Made by a program: the position numbers and the translations under genes
Notes under the pieces: generated by a model
Seen by the model: the letters and a program-made list of their open reading frames with translations, nothing else
Database searches by the model: none
What the model was told of the DNA's origin: nothing
In this document: piece after piece, positions 24,792 to 34,031 of the stretch
Layout of the letters: each line of letters opens with the position of its first letter
Numbering within the stretch: position 1 is the stretch's first letter
Origin: Sphingomonadales bacterium
GTDB lineage: Bacteria; Pseudomonadota; Alphaproteobacteria; Sphingomonadales; Sphingomonadaceae
DNA length: 64,000 bases
Assembly: GCA_016720115.1 (NCBI GenBank)
Contig: JADJXT010000001.1
Location: forward strand, 868,001 to 932,000
Reading direction: 5' to 3'

Positions 24792-25055
24792 AGCCTGTCC
24801 TGATTAGATTGAGGCATCGTCATCGCAACAGAAAGCCCGCTGGATAGGAGCGGCGCGCAGCGCAGGCTGGTTGCCTGTGCAAGCGACGCGACGACGCCAG
24901 CGGGCTTTCTGTTGCGACCCCTGCGGGGCGGGCCGCTTTTGGCCCATCGCCGCGTCATTCGTCGGTCACTATGCAACGGCATGGCTCCCTCCTCATTCCT
25001 CGCGCTGGGCCAAAAGCGGCTCCGTGCCGACGCCTCAATCTAATCAGGACAGGCT

Positions 25056-25059
<4 letters not shown>
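24788..25059. mobile_element. MITE-like element with 28-bp terminal inverted repeats and two internal inverted repeats
   Basis: Perfect 28-bp inverted repeats form the ends (24788-24815 and 25032-25059; outer bases TTAGAGCCTGTCC). Inside are a perfect 21-bp inverted repeat (24823-24843 with 24897-24917, arms beginning TCGCAACAGAAAGC) and a 15-bp pair GCCGCTTTTGGCCCA/TGGGCCAAAAGCGGC (24932-24946 with 25006-25020). TA lies on both sides of the inner 266-bp GAGCC...GGCTC core, consistent with a TA target duplication. No transposase is encoded. It sits between two convergent genes and overlaps both stop codons. Confidence 0.7.
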
Positions 25060-26303
<1,244 letters not shown>

Positions 26304-26353
26304 GATGCGCGGCCATATAGGGATGTCGGTTGGGAAAAGCGAGTCTTGGCTGG

Positions 26354-26827
26354 CTAGCGCCCCGCGCACCCCAAGGCCGCCGCATCTATCGCACTTGCCG
26401 CGCCCCGGGTGGCATAGGCATCGACAATGCTGCGGCCATCGCGTGCGATGCTGGTGATGCTCAAGGACTGCGATGCGCGGATGGAAGCGATGATGGCCAT
26501 GTCGGTCTGCCGGTCCTTCGCCCAGCCATAATCGCCCCTGGCAATCAGGCGAAAACGGCGTCCACCGGCGTTGAGGGTGATACCGCTGTTTGCCGAGCGC
26601 TCGCGCGACAGGTGAATATAGACCTGATGCCCCAACCCCCGCTTTGGCCAGAAGCCGACCGACACATAACCGCGTTCGCCACTCGATTCATCGGGCGCTC
26701 CGATGGCGTAGCAGCGCGGCGTTTCTGAGTCGCGGAACGCAGCCCAGCTTTGCCATGCGCCCAGCCGCTCCTTGGCGAAGGCGGGGGTGGCAATCAGTGC
26801 CAGGGCAAGAAGCAGCAGCCGTTTCAA
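26354..26827 (-). CDS. IalB-like exported protein
   Basis: 157-aa exported protein with a signal peptide (1-18, TPAFA). The mature part (WQSWAAFRDSETPRCYAIGAP, GYVSVGFWPKRG, and a late Cys) resembles the invasion-associated locus B family, small periplasmic beta proteins common in alphaproteobacteria and not necessarily linked to invasion. The start is a TTG at 26827 that overlaps the stop of the upstream histidine phosphatase gene (TTGA), so translation is probably coupled. Family assignment is moderate. Confidence 0.65.
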   Translation of the reverse strand: MKRLLLLALALIATPAFAKERLGAWQSWAAFRDSETPRCYAIGAPDESSGERGYVSVGFWPKRGLGHQVYIHLSRERSANSGITLNAGGRRFRLIARGDYGWAKDRQTDMAIIASIRASQSLSITSIARDGRSIVDAYATRGAASAIDAAALGCAGR

Positions 26828-27468
26828 GCGCGCTCCATTGCGCCCTGGCCCAGCGTGACGATCTGTTCCGCGCCATCCTGTATCATCACCATACTGCCCT
26901 GAGGCAGGCTATCGGCGATGGGAACATCGCACAACGGGTGCGGTGTGATGCCGAGCAGCAGGCCGCGCAATACCCGCGCCGACATGCCGTGCATCAGGAC
27001 AATGGCATCTCCCGGCTCTGAGGTGGCATCGGCGATCCAGTTGTTGAGGCGCCGTGCAATGTCATCATACCATTCGCCATTGGGAGGGCGCACGGTGAAC
27101 AGCCCGGCGTCATGATCGACAAAGGGACCGATTTCGGCGTGGATATCGGCATAAGTGCGTTCGGACCAGTCGCCGACATCGATTTCCTGCAACCGGTCAT
27201 CGGCCTTGGTCTGGTGCCAGTCTGCCCCTACATGCTCTGCGACGATTGCCAGCGTCTGCAGCGCCCGACCGGCAGTTGACGACCATAATATCGGCGTCGG
27301 TCTGCCATCAAACCACGGGGCCAATGCCTTGCCCATCGCGTCGGCCTGCAGGAATCCGGTGCGGGTCAAAGGGGTGTGCACCGCGTTCTGCCCCTGCATC
27401 CGCGCAACGGCGTTGAACACGGTTTCGCCGTGCCGCGCGATGAACAGTCTTTTTCCGTTTGTGCTCAA
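26824..27468 (-). CDS. Histidine phosphatase family protein (phosphoglycerate mutase-like)
   Basis: 214-aa member of the histidine phosphatase superfamily. The catalytic RHG motif is in LFIARHGETVFN near the N-terminus, and the second histidine is in VLMHGMSARVLRG. Substrate is not determinable; the family includes phosphoglycerate mutases and many small phosphatases. The start is TTG at 27468, where similarity begins; the frame remains open upstream on this strand into the dnaN region, but that part is antisense to dnaN and rejected. It heads an operon with the IalB-like gene and rlmN. Confidence 0.82.
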   Translation of the reverse strand: MSTNGKRLFIARHGETVFNAVARMQGQNAVHTPLTRTGFLQADAMGKALAPWFDGRPTPILWSSTAGRALQTLAIVAEHVGADWHQTKADDRLQEIDVGDWSERTYADIHAEIGPFVDHDAGLFTVRPPNGEWYDDIARRLNNWIADATSEPGDAIVLMHGMSARVLRGLLLGITPHPLCDVPIADSLPQGSMVMIQDGAEQIVTLGQGAMERA

Positions 27469-27640
27469 TTTCCTAACCCCTTCAGCGTTGCCAGCCTTCT
27501 TCCACAGATTAATCGGCGCTGTAAAGCGTATCGGCTTGCCCTGAAAGGCAGAGTTGTTAAGGAAGACTCGCCGAAATGCAGGCAAATTGAGAAGAATTGC
27601 CGTTTCCGCTTCGGGGCGGCCAAAGGGGAATGACCGGACG

Positions 27641-28756
27641 ATGAAAGCGACCATTGAGCGCGCGACACTGCTGAAGAGCCTTGGCCATGTGCAGTCGGTG
27701 GTGGAACGGCGCAACACCATCCCCATTCTTTCCAACGTGCTGATCGAAGCGAGCGAAAATGGCGCCATCCGCCTGACCGCGACCGATCTTGATTTGCAGA
27801 TCGTTGAAACCATCGCCGGTGATGTTGAAATCCCCGGCGCGACCACGGTTTCGGCGCACACGCTGTTCGAAATTGCCCGCAAGATGCCCGAAGGCAGCCA
27901 GGTGCAATTGAACGCTGCTGATGGCCGTATGGCGGTGAATGCCGGTCGCGCGCGCTTCAGCCTGTCGACATTGCCGCGCGACGATTTTCCGATGATTGCC
28001 GAAGGCGAATTGCCGACCAGTTTCGAACTGCCCGCGCCTTCGCTGATCCAGATTATCGACAAGACGCGCTTTGCGATCTCTACCGAAGAAACGCGTTATT
28101 ATCTCAACGGCATTTTCCTGCATGTGACCGACGATGGCGATCCGATGCTAAAGGCGGCTGCGACCGACGGCCACCGCCTCGCGCGCGTCACCCTTCCGCG
28201 TCCGGCAGGGGCGGAGGGCATGCCCGATATTATCGTACCGCGCAAATGCGTGGCCGAACTGCGCAAGCTGCTCGACGAAAGCGGGGATAATGCGATCCAG
28301 ATCGACCTCTCGGCTTCCAAGGTCCGCTTCACCTTTGACAGTGCGGTTTTGACCTCGAAGCTGATCGACGGCACTTTCCCCGATTATAGCCGCGTCATTC
28401 CGACCGGGAACGACAAGCTGCTGAAAATCGACCCCAAGAGCTTCTCTGAAGGCGTCGACCGCGTCGCGACCATCGCCACCGAAAAGACCCGTGCGGTCAA
28501 GATGGCGCTCGACAAGGACAAGATCACCTTGTCGGTCACCTCGCCGGAAAATGGTACGGCGGCTGAAGAGGTTCCCGGCAGCTATTCGGATGACGGATTC
28601 GAAATCGGTTTCAACGCCCGCTACCTGCTCGACATATTGGGCGAGATTGAAGGCGATACCGTCGAACTGCACCTTGCCGACGCCAGCGCCCCAACGCTGA
28701 TCCGCGAGAATGACAAATCGCCCGCGCTCTATGTGCTGATGCCGATGCGGGTCTAA
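27641..28756 (+). CDS. dnaN: DNA polymerase III beta subunit (sliding clamp)
   Basis: 371-aa processivity clamp of the replicative polymerase. The N-terminus MKATIERATLLKSLGHVQSVVERRNTIPIL is typical, followed by three clamp domains of about 120 residues each (EETRYYLNGIF begins the second, GFNARYLLDIL lies in the third). The C-terminus ends ALYVLMPMRV, the region contacting clamp-binding motifs. The ATG at 27641 follows GGGGAATGACCGG. No dnaA or recF lies beside it, so dnaN is separated from the classical origin cluster here, as in many alphaproteobacteria. Confidence 0.96.
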   Translation: MKATIERATLLKSLGHVQSVVERRNTIPILSNVLIEASENGAIRLTATDLDLQIVETIAGDVEIPGATTVSAHTLFEIARKMPEGSQVQLNAADGRMAVNAGRARFSLSTLPRDDFPMIAEGELPTSFELPAPSLIQIIDKTRFAISTEETRYYLNGIFLHVTDDGDPMLKAAATDGHRLARVTLPRPAGAEGMPDIIVPRKCVAELRKLLDESGDNAIQIDLSASKVRFTFDSAVLTSKLIDGTFPDYSRVIPTGNDKLLKIDPKSFSEGVDRVATIATEKTRAVKMALDKDKITLSVTSPENGTAAEEVPGSYSDDGFEIGFNARYLLDILGEIEGDTVELHLADASAPTLIRENDKSPALYVLMPMRV

Positions 28757-28778
28757 GCGGACGCAACAAACCAAACGC

Positions 28779-28807
28779 AAAAGGGCGGCCTGGGAGCCGC
28801 CCTTTTT
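28779..28807 (+). terminator. Rho-independent terminator of dnaN
   Basis: Stem AAAAGGGCGGC/GCCGCCCTTTT with loop CTGGGA and a T-run, 23 bases after the dnaN stop codon. Confidence 0.9.
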
Positions 28808-28814
28808 GTTGCCA

Positions 28815-28846
28815 CAAAAAATGCCCGGACCGTTTCCGATCCGGGC
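28815..28846 (-). terminator. Rho-independent terminator of glnK-amtB
   Basis: On the minus strand GCCCGGA pairs with TCCGGGC and is followed by A and six T. It lies about 130 bases beyond the amtB stop codon, back to back with the dnaN terminator. Confidence 0.8.
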
Positions 28847-28977
28847 TTGGAAGTTGGACGTTCGCGGGAGGAACATCGGGAGGCAGCGGGCTTTGGGAGA
28901 GGGAGGATTAAAACCCGCCGCCAAGCTCTGGAAAATTGGTGGAAAGCGTCGCCTACCCAGCTCCGCCTTCCATAACC

Positions 28978-30300
28978 TTAGTAATTATAGGCGCGTTCGC
29001 CATGTTCGCCGAGGTCGAGGCCTTCGCGTTCGACTTCTTCGCTTACGCGCAGGCCGGTCAGGGCCTTGGCGGCAAAGATGGCGATAGACGTTCCGACAGC
29101 GGCCCAGACAATCGTGGCACCAGTGGCGGAAAGCTGCGTGATGAGCTGGCTTCCGGCTGCATAGTCTTCAGCCCCCGGGCCGCCGATTGCCGGTATCATC
29201 GTGAAGGCGGTTCCAACCGCACCGATGATGCCGCCCACGCCATGGATGCCAAAGGCGTCCAGCGAGTCATCATAGCCCAATTTGGTCTTGGCGTAGGTCA
29301 CGGCGTAGAAGCAGATCACCGAGGCTATCGCGCCCAGCAGGATGGCACCGAAGGGCCCGGAATTTCCCGCGGCAGGCGTTACCGCAACAAGACCTGCGAT
29401 GATGCCCGAGCAAAAGCCAAGCGCGGAGCTTTTGTGACCGTTGACCTTTTCGGCAAGCATCCAGAACATGCCGGCGCTGGCCGTGGCGACAAAGGTGTTG
29501 ATCATGGCCAGACCGGCCGAACCATTGGCTTCGAGGGCCGAACCTGCGTTGAAGCCGAACCAGCCCACCCAGAGGAGCCCGGTGCCGATCATGGTCATCG
29601 TCAGGCTGTGCGGCGCCATGATTTCCTTCTGGAAGCCGATGCGCTTGCCCAATATCAGGCATGCTACCAGCGCCGAAATACCGGCGTTGATGTGCACCAC
29701 AGTGCCACCGGCAAAGTCCAGAGCACCCATTTCGAAGAAAAGGCCGCCACCGGCCCACACCATGTGCGCGATCGGATAGTAAACGATCGTCAGCCAGATG
29801 ATACCAAAGACCATGACAGCGGCGAACTTCATCCGTTCGACGACGGCGCCAAGCACCAGCGCCAGGGTGATGGCGCTGAAGGTCATCTGGAATGCGATGA
29901 ACACATATTCGCTGATGACTTCGTCCGTGAATGTGGCTGCGGTCGAATCTGCATTTACCCCTGCGAGGAAGAATTTGCCCCACGCAATGAAGGCATTACC
30001 CTCTGGGCCGAATGCGAGGCCATAGCCGAACATGACCCACAGCAGCATCGCCAGACAGGCAGCGGTGCCAACCTGCGTCATTGTCGACAGCATGTTCTTG
30101 GTCCGTGTGAGCCCGCCGTAGAAGAGCGCAAGGCCCGGCAGGATCATCAATAGTACCAGCACCGTGGATGTCATCATCCAGGCATTATTGCCCGGATTGG
30201 CAACTGGCGCAGCCGCTTCGGCTGCTTCCTGCGCGAATGCCGGGAGTGCGGCGAATATCGCTGCCCCCGTCGCGCCAACCCATTTCATATGTTTAAGCAT
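28978..30300 (-). CDS. amtB: Ammonium transporter AmtB
   Basis: 440-aa inner-membrane ammonium channel. A signal-like N-terminal segment (ending ALPAFA) is followed by eleven membrane segments. Pore landmarks are visible: the twin histidines (YPIAHMVWAGGG and DAFGIHGVGGIIGA) and the phenylalanine gate region. The C-terminal cytoplasmic tail (LRVSEEVEREGLDLGEHGERAY) is the contact surface for GlnK. The ATG at 30300 follows GGGAAG. It lies 34 bases after glnK and shares its sigma-54 promoter. Confidence 0.95.
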   Translation of the reverse strand: MLKHMKWVGATGAAIFAALPAFAQEAAEAAAPVANPGNNAWMMTSTVLVLLMILPGLALFYGGLTRTKNMLSTMTQVGTAACLAMLLWVMFGYGLAFGPEGNAFIAWGKFFLAGVNADSTAATFTDEVISEYVFIAFQMTFSAITLALVLGAVVERMKFAAVMVFGIIWLTIVYYPIAHMVWAGGGLFFEMGALDFAGGTVVHINAGISALVACLILGKRIGFQKEIMAPHSLTMTMIGTGLLWVGWFGFNAGSALEANGSAGLAMINTFVATASAGMFWMLAEKVNGHKSSALGFCSGIIAGLVAVTPAAGNSGPFGAILLGAIASVICFYAVTYAKTKLGYDDSLDAFGIHGVGGIIGAVGTAFTMIPAIGGPGAEDYAAGSQLITQLSATGATIVWAAVGTSIAIFAAKALTGLRVSEEVEREGLDLGEHGERAYNY

Positions 30301-30334
30301 GTGCTTTCTTCCCTGGTTAGTCCGGATTTTCTGG

Positions 30335-30673
30335 TTACAGCGCCGCATCGCCGGCTTCGCCGGTGCGGATGCGCGTTGCCGCGGTGAGTTCGATTTCGAA
30401 GATCTTGCCGTCGCCGATCGATCCGGTGGCTGCTGCAGCCTGGATTGCCTCTACGACCGCACCTGCACTGTCGCTGGTGCAGGCGACTTCGATCTTGATC
30501 TTGGGCACCATATTGGTGGTGTATTCCGCGCCGCGATAGACTTCGGTCTGACCCTTCTGGCGGCCAAAGCCCTTCACTTCCGTCACGGTCATGCCCGACA
30601 CGCCCAGCCCGGCGAGTGCTTCGCGCACCTCGTCCAGCTTGTGCGGCTTAATGATGGCAATGATATATTTCAT
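30335..30673 (-). CDS. glnK: Nitrogen regulatory protein P-II (GlnK)
   Basis: 112-aa trimeric signalling protein sensing 2-oxoglutarate, ATP/ADP and nitrogen status; it blocks AmtB when ammonium is ample. The T-loop uridylylation site is Tyr51 in YRGAEY. The nucleotide-binding B loop is TGSIGDGKIF and the C-terminus is RIRTGEAGDAAL, all standard. The ATG at 30673 has AAAAGGGGG upstream. A canonical sigma-54 promoter and a PHA-gene-like palindrome precede it. Confidence 0.96.
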   Translation of the reverse strand: MKYIIAIIKPHKLDEVREALAGLGVSGMTVTEVKGFGRQKGQTEVYRGAEYTTNMVPKIKIEVACTSDSAGAVVEAIQAAAATGSIGDGKIFEIELTAATRIRTGEAGDAAL

Positions 30674-30691
30674 GCACGCCCCCTTTTGTGG

Positions 30692-30706
30692 TTGTGCAAT
30701 GCACAA
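30692..30706. promoter_or_regulatory. Palindrome TTGTGCA-A-TGCACAA at the glnK start region
   Basis: Perfect 7-1-7 palindrome beginning right after the -12 element of the sigma-54 promoter, so it covers the expected transcription start. The same motif occurs upstream of the phasin gene and, in degenerate form, upstream of phaC in this window. It is suited to repression by blocking the start site. Confidence 0.6.
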
Positions 30707-30722
30707 TGCAAAGGGTGTGCCA
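30707..30722 (-). promoter_or_regulatory. Sigma-54 promoter of glnK-amtB
   Basis: Minus-strand TGGCAC-ACCCT-TTGCA matches the sigma-54 consensus (TGGCAC-N5-TTGCW) exactly in the -24 and -12 elements, 34 bases upstream of the glnK start. NtrC-dependent activation under nitrogen limitation is the expected control in this operon. Confidence 0.85.
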
Positions 30723-30813
30723 GAATCCGGGGGTCTTGGATTCCGCGGCTTTTCAGTTTCAACCGATGGCGATATGCCTAAAAAATAATCAGCAAAAAAT
30801 CGCTGTGCAAAAT

Positions 30814-31515
30814 TTAGGCATGATTGAGTGTGGCCCAAAGCGGCAGGTGATCCGATGCGCGTTTCGCCAAGTCAGACATATGCGCGCCGCTGCCCTTGAC
30901 CACAATGTCATGGCTGACGATGATCCGATCCAGTTTCGCAACCGGGCGGTTGCTGTGGAAGCTGGCCGGGGTCTTTACCAGCCGATGGTGGTGGAAGGCG
31001 AATTCGGACAGCGCGCCACGATCCGACCATTGGTTGAAATCGCCCATCAGCACAGTGGGCAGGTGATGGGATGCGCCGTCGAGACGGGCAAGCAGCGCTC
31101 GGATTTGCCGCCGCCGCCAGAGCCCGGACAGATCTAGATGCGTGCCGATAACGCGCAGCGGATGGCCGTTGAGCAGCAGTTCAGCGAGCACCGCGCCGCG
31201 CGGTTCGAGGGTCGGTAGCGGAACAATCTCGCTATGCCTGACCTCTATGCCCCGCTTCACCAGCAGGGCATTGCCATGCCAGCCGATGCTTTGCGGGCGT
31301 CCGCCGATTTCGACCGGTTGATATATACCCTGTTCGAGCAACAGATGGTGAGGGATTGCGCTCAGCCGGTTTCCGAATCGCCGATCTGCTTCCTGAAGTG
31401 CGACGACATCCGCGTCAATTTCGCCGAGCACTTCCAATATCCGTTCGGGACTGCGCCGACGGTCGGTGCCGACGCATTTGCGGATATTGTAGGTCGCGAC
31501 CTTTATCAGCGGCAC
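30814..31515 (-). CDS. Endonuclease/exonuclease/phosphatase family protein
   Basis: 233-aa metal-dependent phosphodiesterase-fold protein. Motifs are VATYNIRKCVG at the N-terminus, VVALQEADRR (metal-binding Glu), GTHLDLSG, LMGDFNQWSD (catalytic Asp/Asn) and RASDHLPLWATL (terminal SDH motif). Substrate could be DNA, a phospholipid or an inositol-type phosphate; small soluble members like this one are not characterised. The start is a GTG at 31515, two bases after the stop of the flavin-type oxidase gene, indicating an operon. Confidence 0.85.
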   Translation of the reverse strand: MPLIKVATYNIRKCVGTDRRRSPERILEVLGEIDADVVALQEADRRFGNRLSAIPHHLLLEQGIYQPVEIGGRPQSIGWHGNALLVKRGIEVRHSEIVPLPTLEPRGAVLAELLLNGHPLRVIGTHLDLSGLWRRRQIRALLARLDGASHHLPTVLMGDFNQWSDRGALSEFAFHHHRLVKTPASFHSNRPVAKLDRIIVSHDIVVKGSGAHMSDLAKRASDHLPLWATLNHA

Positions 31516-31517
31516 GG

Positions 31518-32078
31518 TCAGTTGGTGGGTCCGAAATAACGGTCGGTGGGCCGGGTCGCTATTCCATCGATGCTGTGCGTGCGCATTTTTGTCCCCGCTA
31601 CCCAGGCTTCCGGATCAACTCCAGAATGCGCCTTTTTCAATGTTTCGCGTTCGCGCTCAAACGCCATGAAGGGAACGGCCCAGCCACAACTTGTCTGAAC
31701 GCTCTCAACATCGGCGAGGATGATCTGCCGCGTGCCGGGGAGAATTTCGAAATGGCTGGCCAGTTCTCGCCATTCCGGATCCTGCGGCAAGACCGGTCGA
31801 CCGCGTCCATAGATGCGCAGGATCAGCGCAGGCTGTTCGAAATTGCAGAACATGAAGGTGATGCGGCCGTCGACCGACAGATGCGCGTGGGTTTCGTTTC
31901 CTGAACCGCCCAGGTCGATATAGCCGACGCGGTTTGGAGCCAGCACGCGAAAGCTGTCATAGCCTTTGGGCGAAAGGTTGATGCGACCATCAGATGCCGC
32001 AGTCGCAACGAAGAACAGCGGCTGTTTGCCGATCATCTCGACATGCTTGTCGTTCAGGGCGTCGAAGAACTCGGACAT
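31518..32078 (-). CDS. Pyridoxamine 5'-phosphate oxidase-family protein
   Basis: 186-aa split-barrel flavin- or F420-type oxidoreductase-like protein. MSEFFDALNDKHVEMIGKQ is followed by FFVATAASDGRINLSPKGYD, a typical first strand pair, and by GSGNETHAHL and RITFMFCNFE in the barrel. It is not a true PdxH (too short and lacking the C-terminal PLP segment). The ATG at 32078 was chosen where similarity begins. It is followed two bases later by the endonuclease/phosphatase gene. Confidence 0.8.
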   Translation of the reverse strand: MSEFFDALNDKHVEMIGKQPLFFVATAASDGRINLSPKGYDSFRVLAPNRVGYIDLGGSGNETHAHLSVDGRITFMFCNFEQPALILRIYGRGRPVLPQDPEWRELASHFEILPGTRQIILADVESVQTSCGWAVPFMAFERERETLKKAHSGVDPEAWVAGTKMRTHSIDGIATRPTDRYFGPTN

Positions 32079-32158
32079 GCGCCGTTTTTGCCAAAGTAGT
32101 GACTTTGGGTCCAGCGATATTGAGATGTCGCTGTTCCCCTCCCGCAAAGAATGAAATG

Positions 32159-33355
32159 TCAGCACTCGGTACCGGGAATGGGAATGCCCAGCGGGCCCTT
32201 GCACGGCTTTTTCTTCCTGGGGGCAGGGGCGGTGCCGCCATCGTCCATTCCGCCCATAGCGGCATTGCCCATGCCGGTCATGAAGCTGGCAAAAGCGCGG
32301 AAGCGGGCCTTTGCGGTCCACTCTATGTTCCAGACAGCTTTGGGATCGGCGGGTTTGGGCGGGAAAGCGAAATTCTCTTCGGGCCCAAAGGCGTTCATGC
32401 CGCCGAACATCATGCCACCAGCCGCCGTCTTGGCTTCGGCAGGAATCTGGCAACTGGTCTGCGAAGGTGGCATCACATTTTTGGCAGCGATCTGGCGCTG
32501 CACTTCGGCGGGCGACAGCCAGCCCATGCCTTCGCCGAAATCGCGATTGTTGGCCGAGGTCCACATCACCATGTCACCGCCCTGACCCGCGCGTTCCATG
32601 CCGCCCATTGCCCAGGCAACATAGCCGGTTGCAGTCGGCACGCTGTTCCAGTTGAGCTGGATGAACGCTGCACTATCGTTCGGGTTGACGTTCAGCGATG
32701 CCATATAATCATTCACAAGGCTGAACTTGATTTCAGGGGTGAAGCCGCTGGCAATGCGGTGCTCTCCGCGCAGCGAGGAGCCTGACTTGGGCTGCTTGCC
32801 GTTCTTGCCATTGGGCCACCATGCCGCGTTGGTATCGCGCGCCTTGGCCTGCGCCTCATAACGCTGCATCTGTTGCGGCATGTTCGCGGGCATCTTCGCC
32901 GTAGGCATCTTGGCGAAATCGATGATAAAGGGCTGGCCCTTGGGCGCGTTGGCATGACAGCCCCAGAACATCAGCAGGCGGCCCTTTGGCTTTTCCATCC
33001 CCTGGCTGGCTTCATAGTCGCGGTCGGATGTTGCTGCGCCGGGTGTATCACCCAGCAGCGGAACCGATTTGCCCATCTTGGCGGAAGGCAAGAAGAAATG
33101 GTCGCCCTTTTCGGGCTGGACGGGCGCAGGCGTGGCCGATGTCAGCCGCAGGTCGAGCATATAATTGTCGCCACCACCGCCGAGCAGCCCGCCAAGACCC
33201 CCGCCCATCATCGCGCCCATGCCCATGCCGGACATGGTGGAAACGTCCATCGCATAGGTTGCCTTGGGACCGGTGGTTTTCTGGGCAGAGCCGGGAACTA
33301 CAGCAAGCGCGGTTGCGAGTGTGGCTATAGAAGCGAAACGAAATATGGTGCGCAT
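32159..33355 (-). CDS. Exported Met/Gly-rich hypothetical protein
   Basis: 398-aa exported protein, function not recognised. A signal peptide (1-24, VPGSAQ) is followed by an unusual Met/Gly segment (MSGMGMGAMMGGGLGGLLGGGG, about 41-62). The remainder is mainly beta-like with MFWGCHANAPKGQP, several Trp-rich stretches, and a Cys near the C-terminal Lys-rich end (RKKKPCKGPLG). No transmembrane segment is seen beyond the signal. Met-rich segments can bind copper, but there is no supporting context. It is flanked by a small oxidase operon and a DUF924 gene. Confidence 0.7.
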   Translation of the reverse strand: MRTIFRFASIATLATALAVVPGSAQKTTGPKATYAMDVSTMSGMGMGAMMGGGLGGLLGGGGDNYMLDLRLTSATPAPVQPEKGDHFFLPSAKMGKSVPLLGDTPGAATSDRDYEASQGMEKPKGRLLMFWGCHANAPKGQPFIIDFAKMPTAKMPANMPQQMQRYEAQAKARDTNAAWWPNGKNGKQPKSGSSLRGEHRIASGFTPEIKFSLVNDYMASLNVNPNDSAAFIQLNWNSVPTATGYVAWAMGGMERAGQGGDMVMWTSANNRDFGEGMGWLSPAEVQRQIAAKNVMPPSQTSCQIPAEAKTAAGGMMFGGMNAFGPEENFAFPPKPADPKAVWNIEWTAKARFRAFASFMTGMGNAAMGGMDDGGTAPAPRKKKPCKGPLGIPIPGTEC

Positions 33356-33452
33356 GGCAATCCTCCAATTGCTGATGCGGTTGCACCAGCTGCCGTTGCG
33401 ATCCGATTCTATTTGCTTGGGTTATATGCGCGCATTGATGCAGCGCAAGTCT

Positions 33453-34031
33453 TTACCAATGGCCGCCAGCGGCGACAGCTTCCGCTTCGCCTTCTCGATC
33501 CGGCCGTCCCAACGCCTTGTTACGATGCGGAAAGCGGCCGAAGCGTTCGATCATCGCCTGATGGTCCAGTGCAAATTGTAACAGGTTGCTGTCGTCCAAC
33601 TGGCTAATCAGGCGCACCGACTCTCGCTGGTCATTGCGATTTTCACTATGTTCAAAGGGCAAATAGAAAAAGAGCCGTTCGTCTTTGGACAAGCCTGCAT
33701 CAAATTGGCGTTCGACCGCCGCCTTGGCAATGCCGAGCGCAATATGGTCGGTCGCAAAGGCTTCGGCGGTTCCGCGAAAGGCGTTGCGTGGCACCTGATC
33801 GAAGAGGATGACGGCGGCAAGCGCGGGACGCGGACCGGTCAAGAAACTTTCGACCGGGTGTTCGCGCAGAGCCTCGCGCCAGTCGGCAAAGCGCTCTGTA
33901 ATGGCGGTATCGAAATCGGCACCGCCCTTGAACCAGTCGACCATGCCATGTTCGCCGAACCAGAAATGGAGGATTTGCTCCGCCCAGTCATCAGGGGGAG
34001 CGGCTATTCCAGCTTCGTCGTCATCGATCAT
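33453..34031 (-). CDS. DUF924 family protein
   Basis: 192-aa cytoplasmic protein of the widespread DUF924 family (TPR-like helical fold, function unknown). Landmarks are ILHFWFGEHG, WFKGGADFD, LFDQVPRNAFRGTAEAFATD and FFYLPFEHSEN. Its ATG overlaps the tldD stop codon (ATGA), so it is translated with tldD. Confidence 0.85.
   Translation of the reverse strand: MIDDDEAGIAAPPDDWAEQILHFWFGEHGMVDWFKGGADFDTAITERFADWREALREHPVESFLTGPRPALAAVILFDQVPRNAFRGTAEAFATDHIALGIAKAAVERQFDAGLSKDERLFFYLPFEHSENRNDQRESVRLISQLDDSNLLQFALDHQAMIERFGRFPHRNKALGRPDREGEAEAVAAGGHW

Noticed and set aside
27469..28062. Upstream extension of the histidine phosphatase frame through dnaN
   Set aside because: The extension is antisense to dnaN and lacks similarity; the phosphatase begins at the TTG at 27468 just before the RHG motif.
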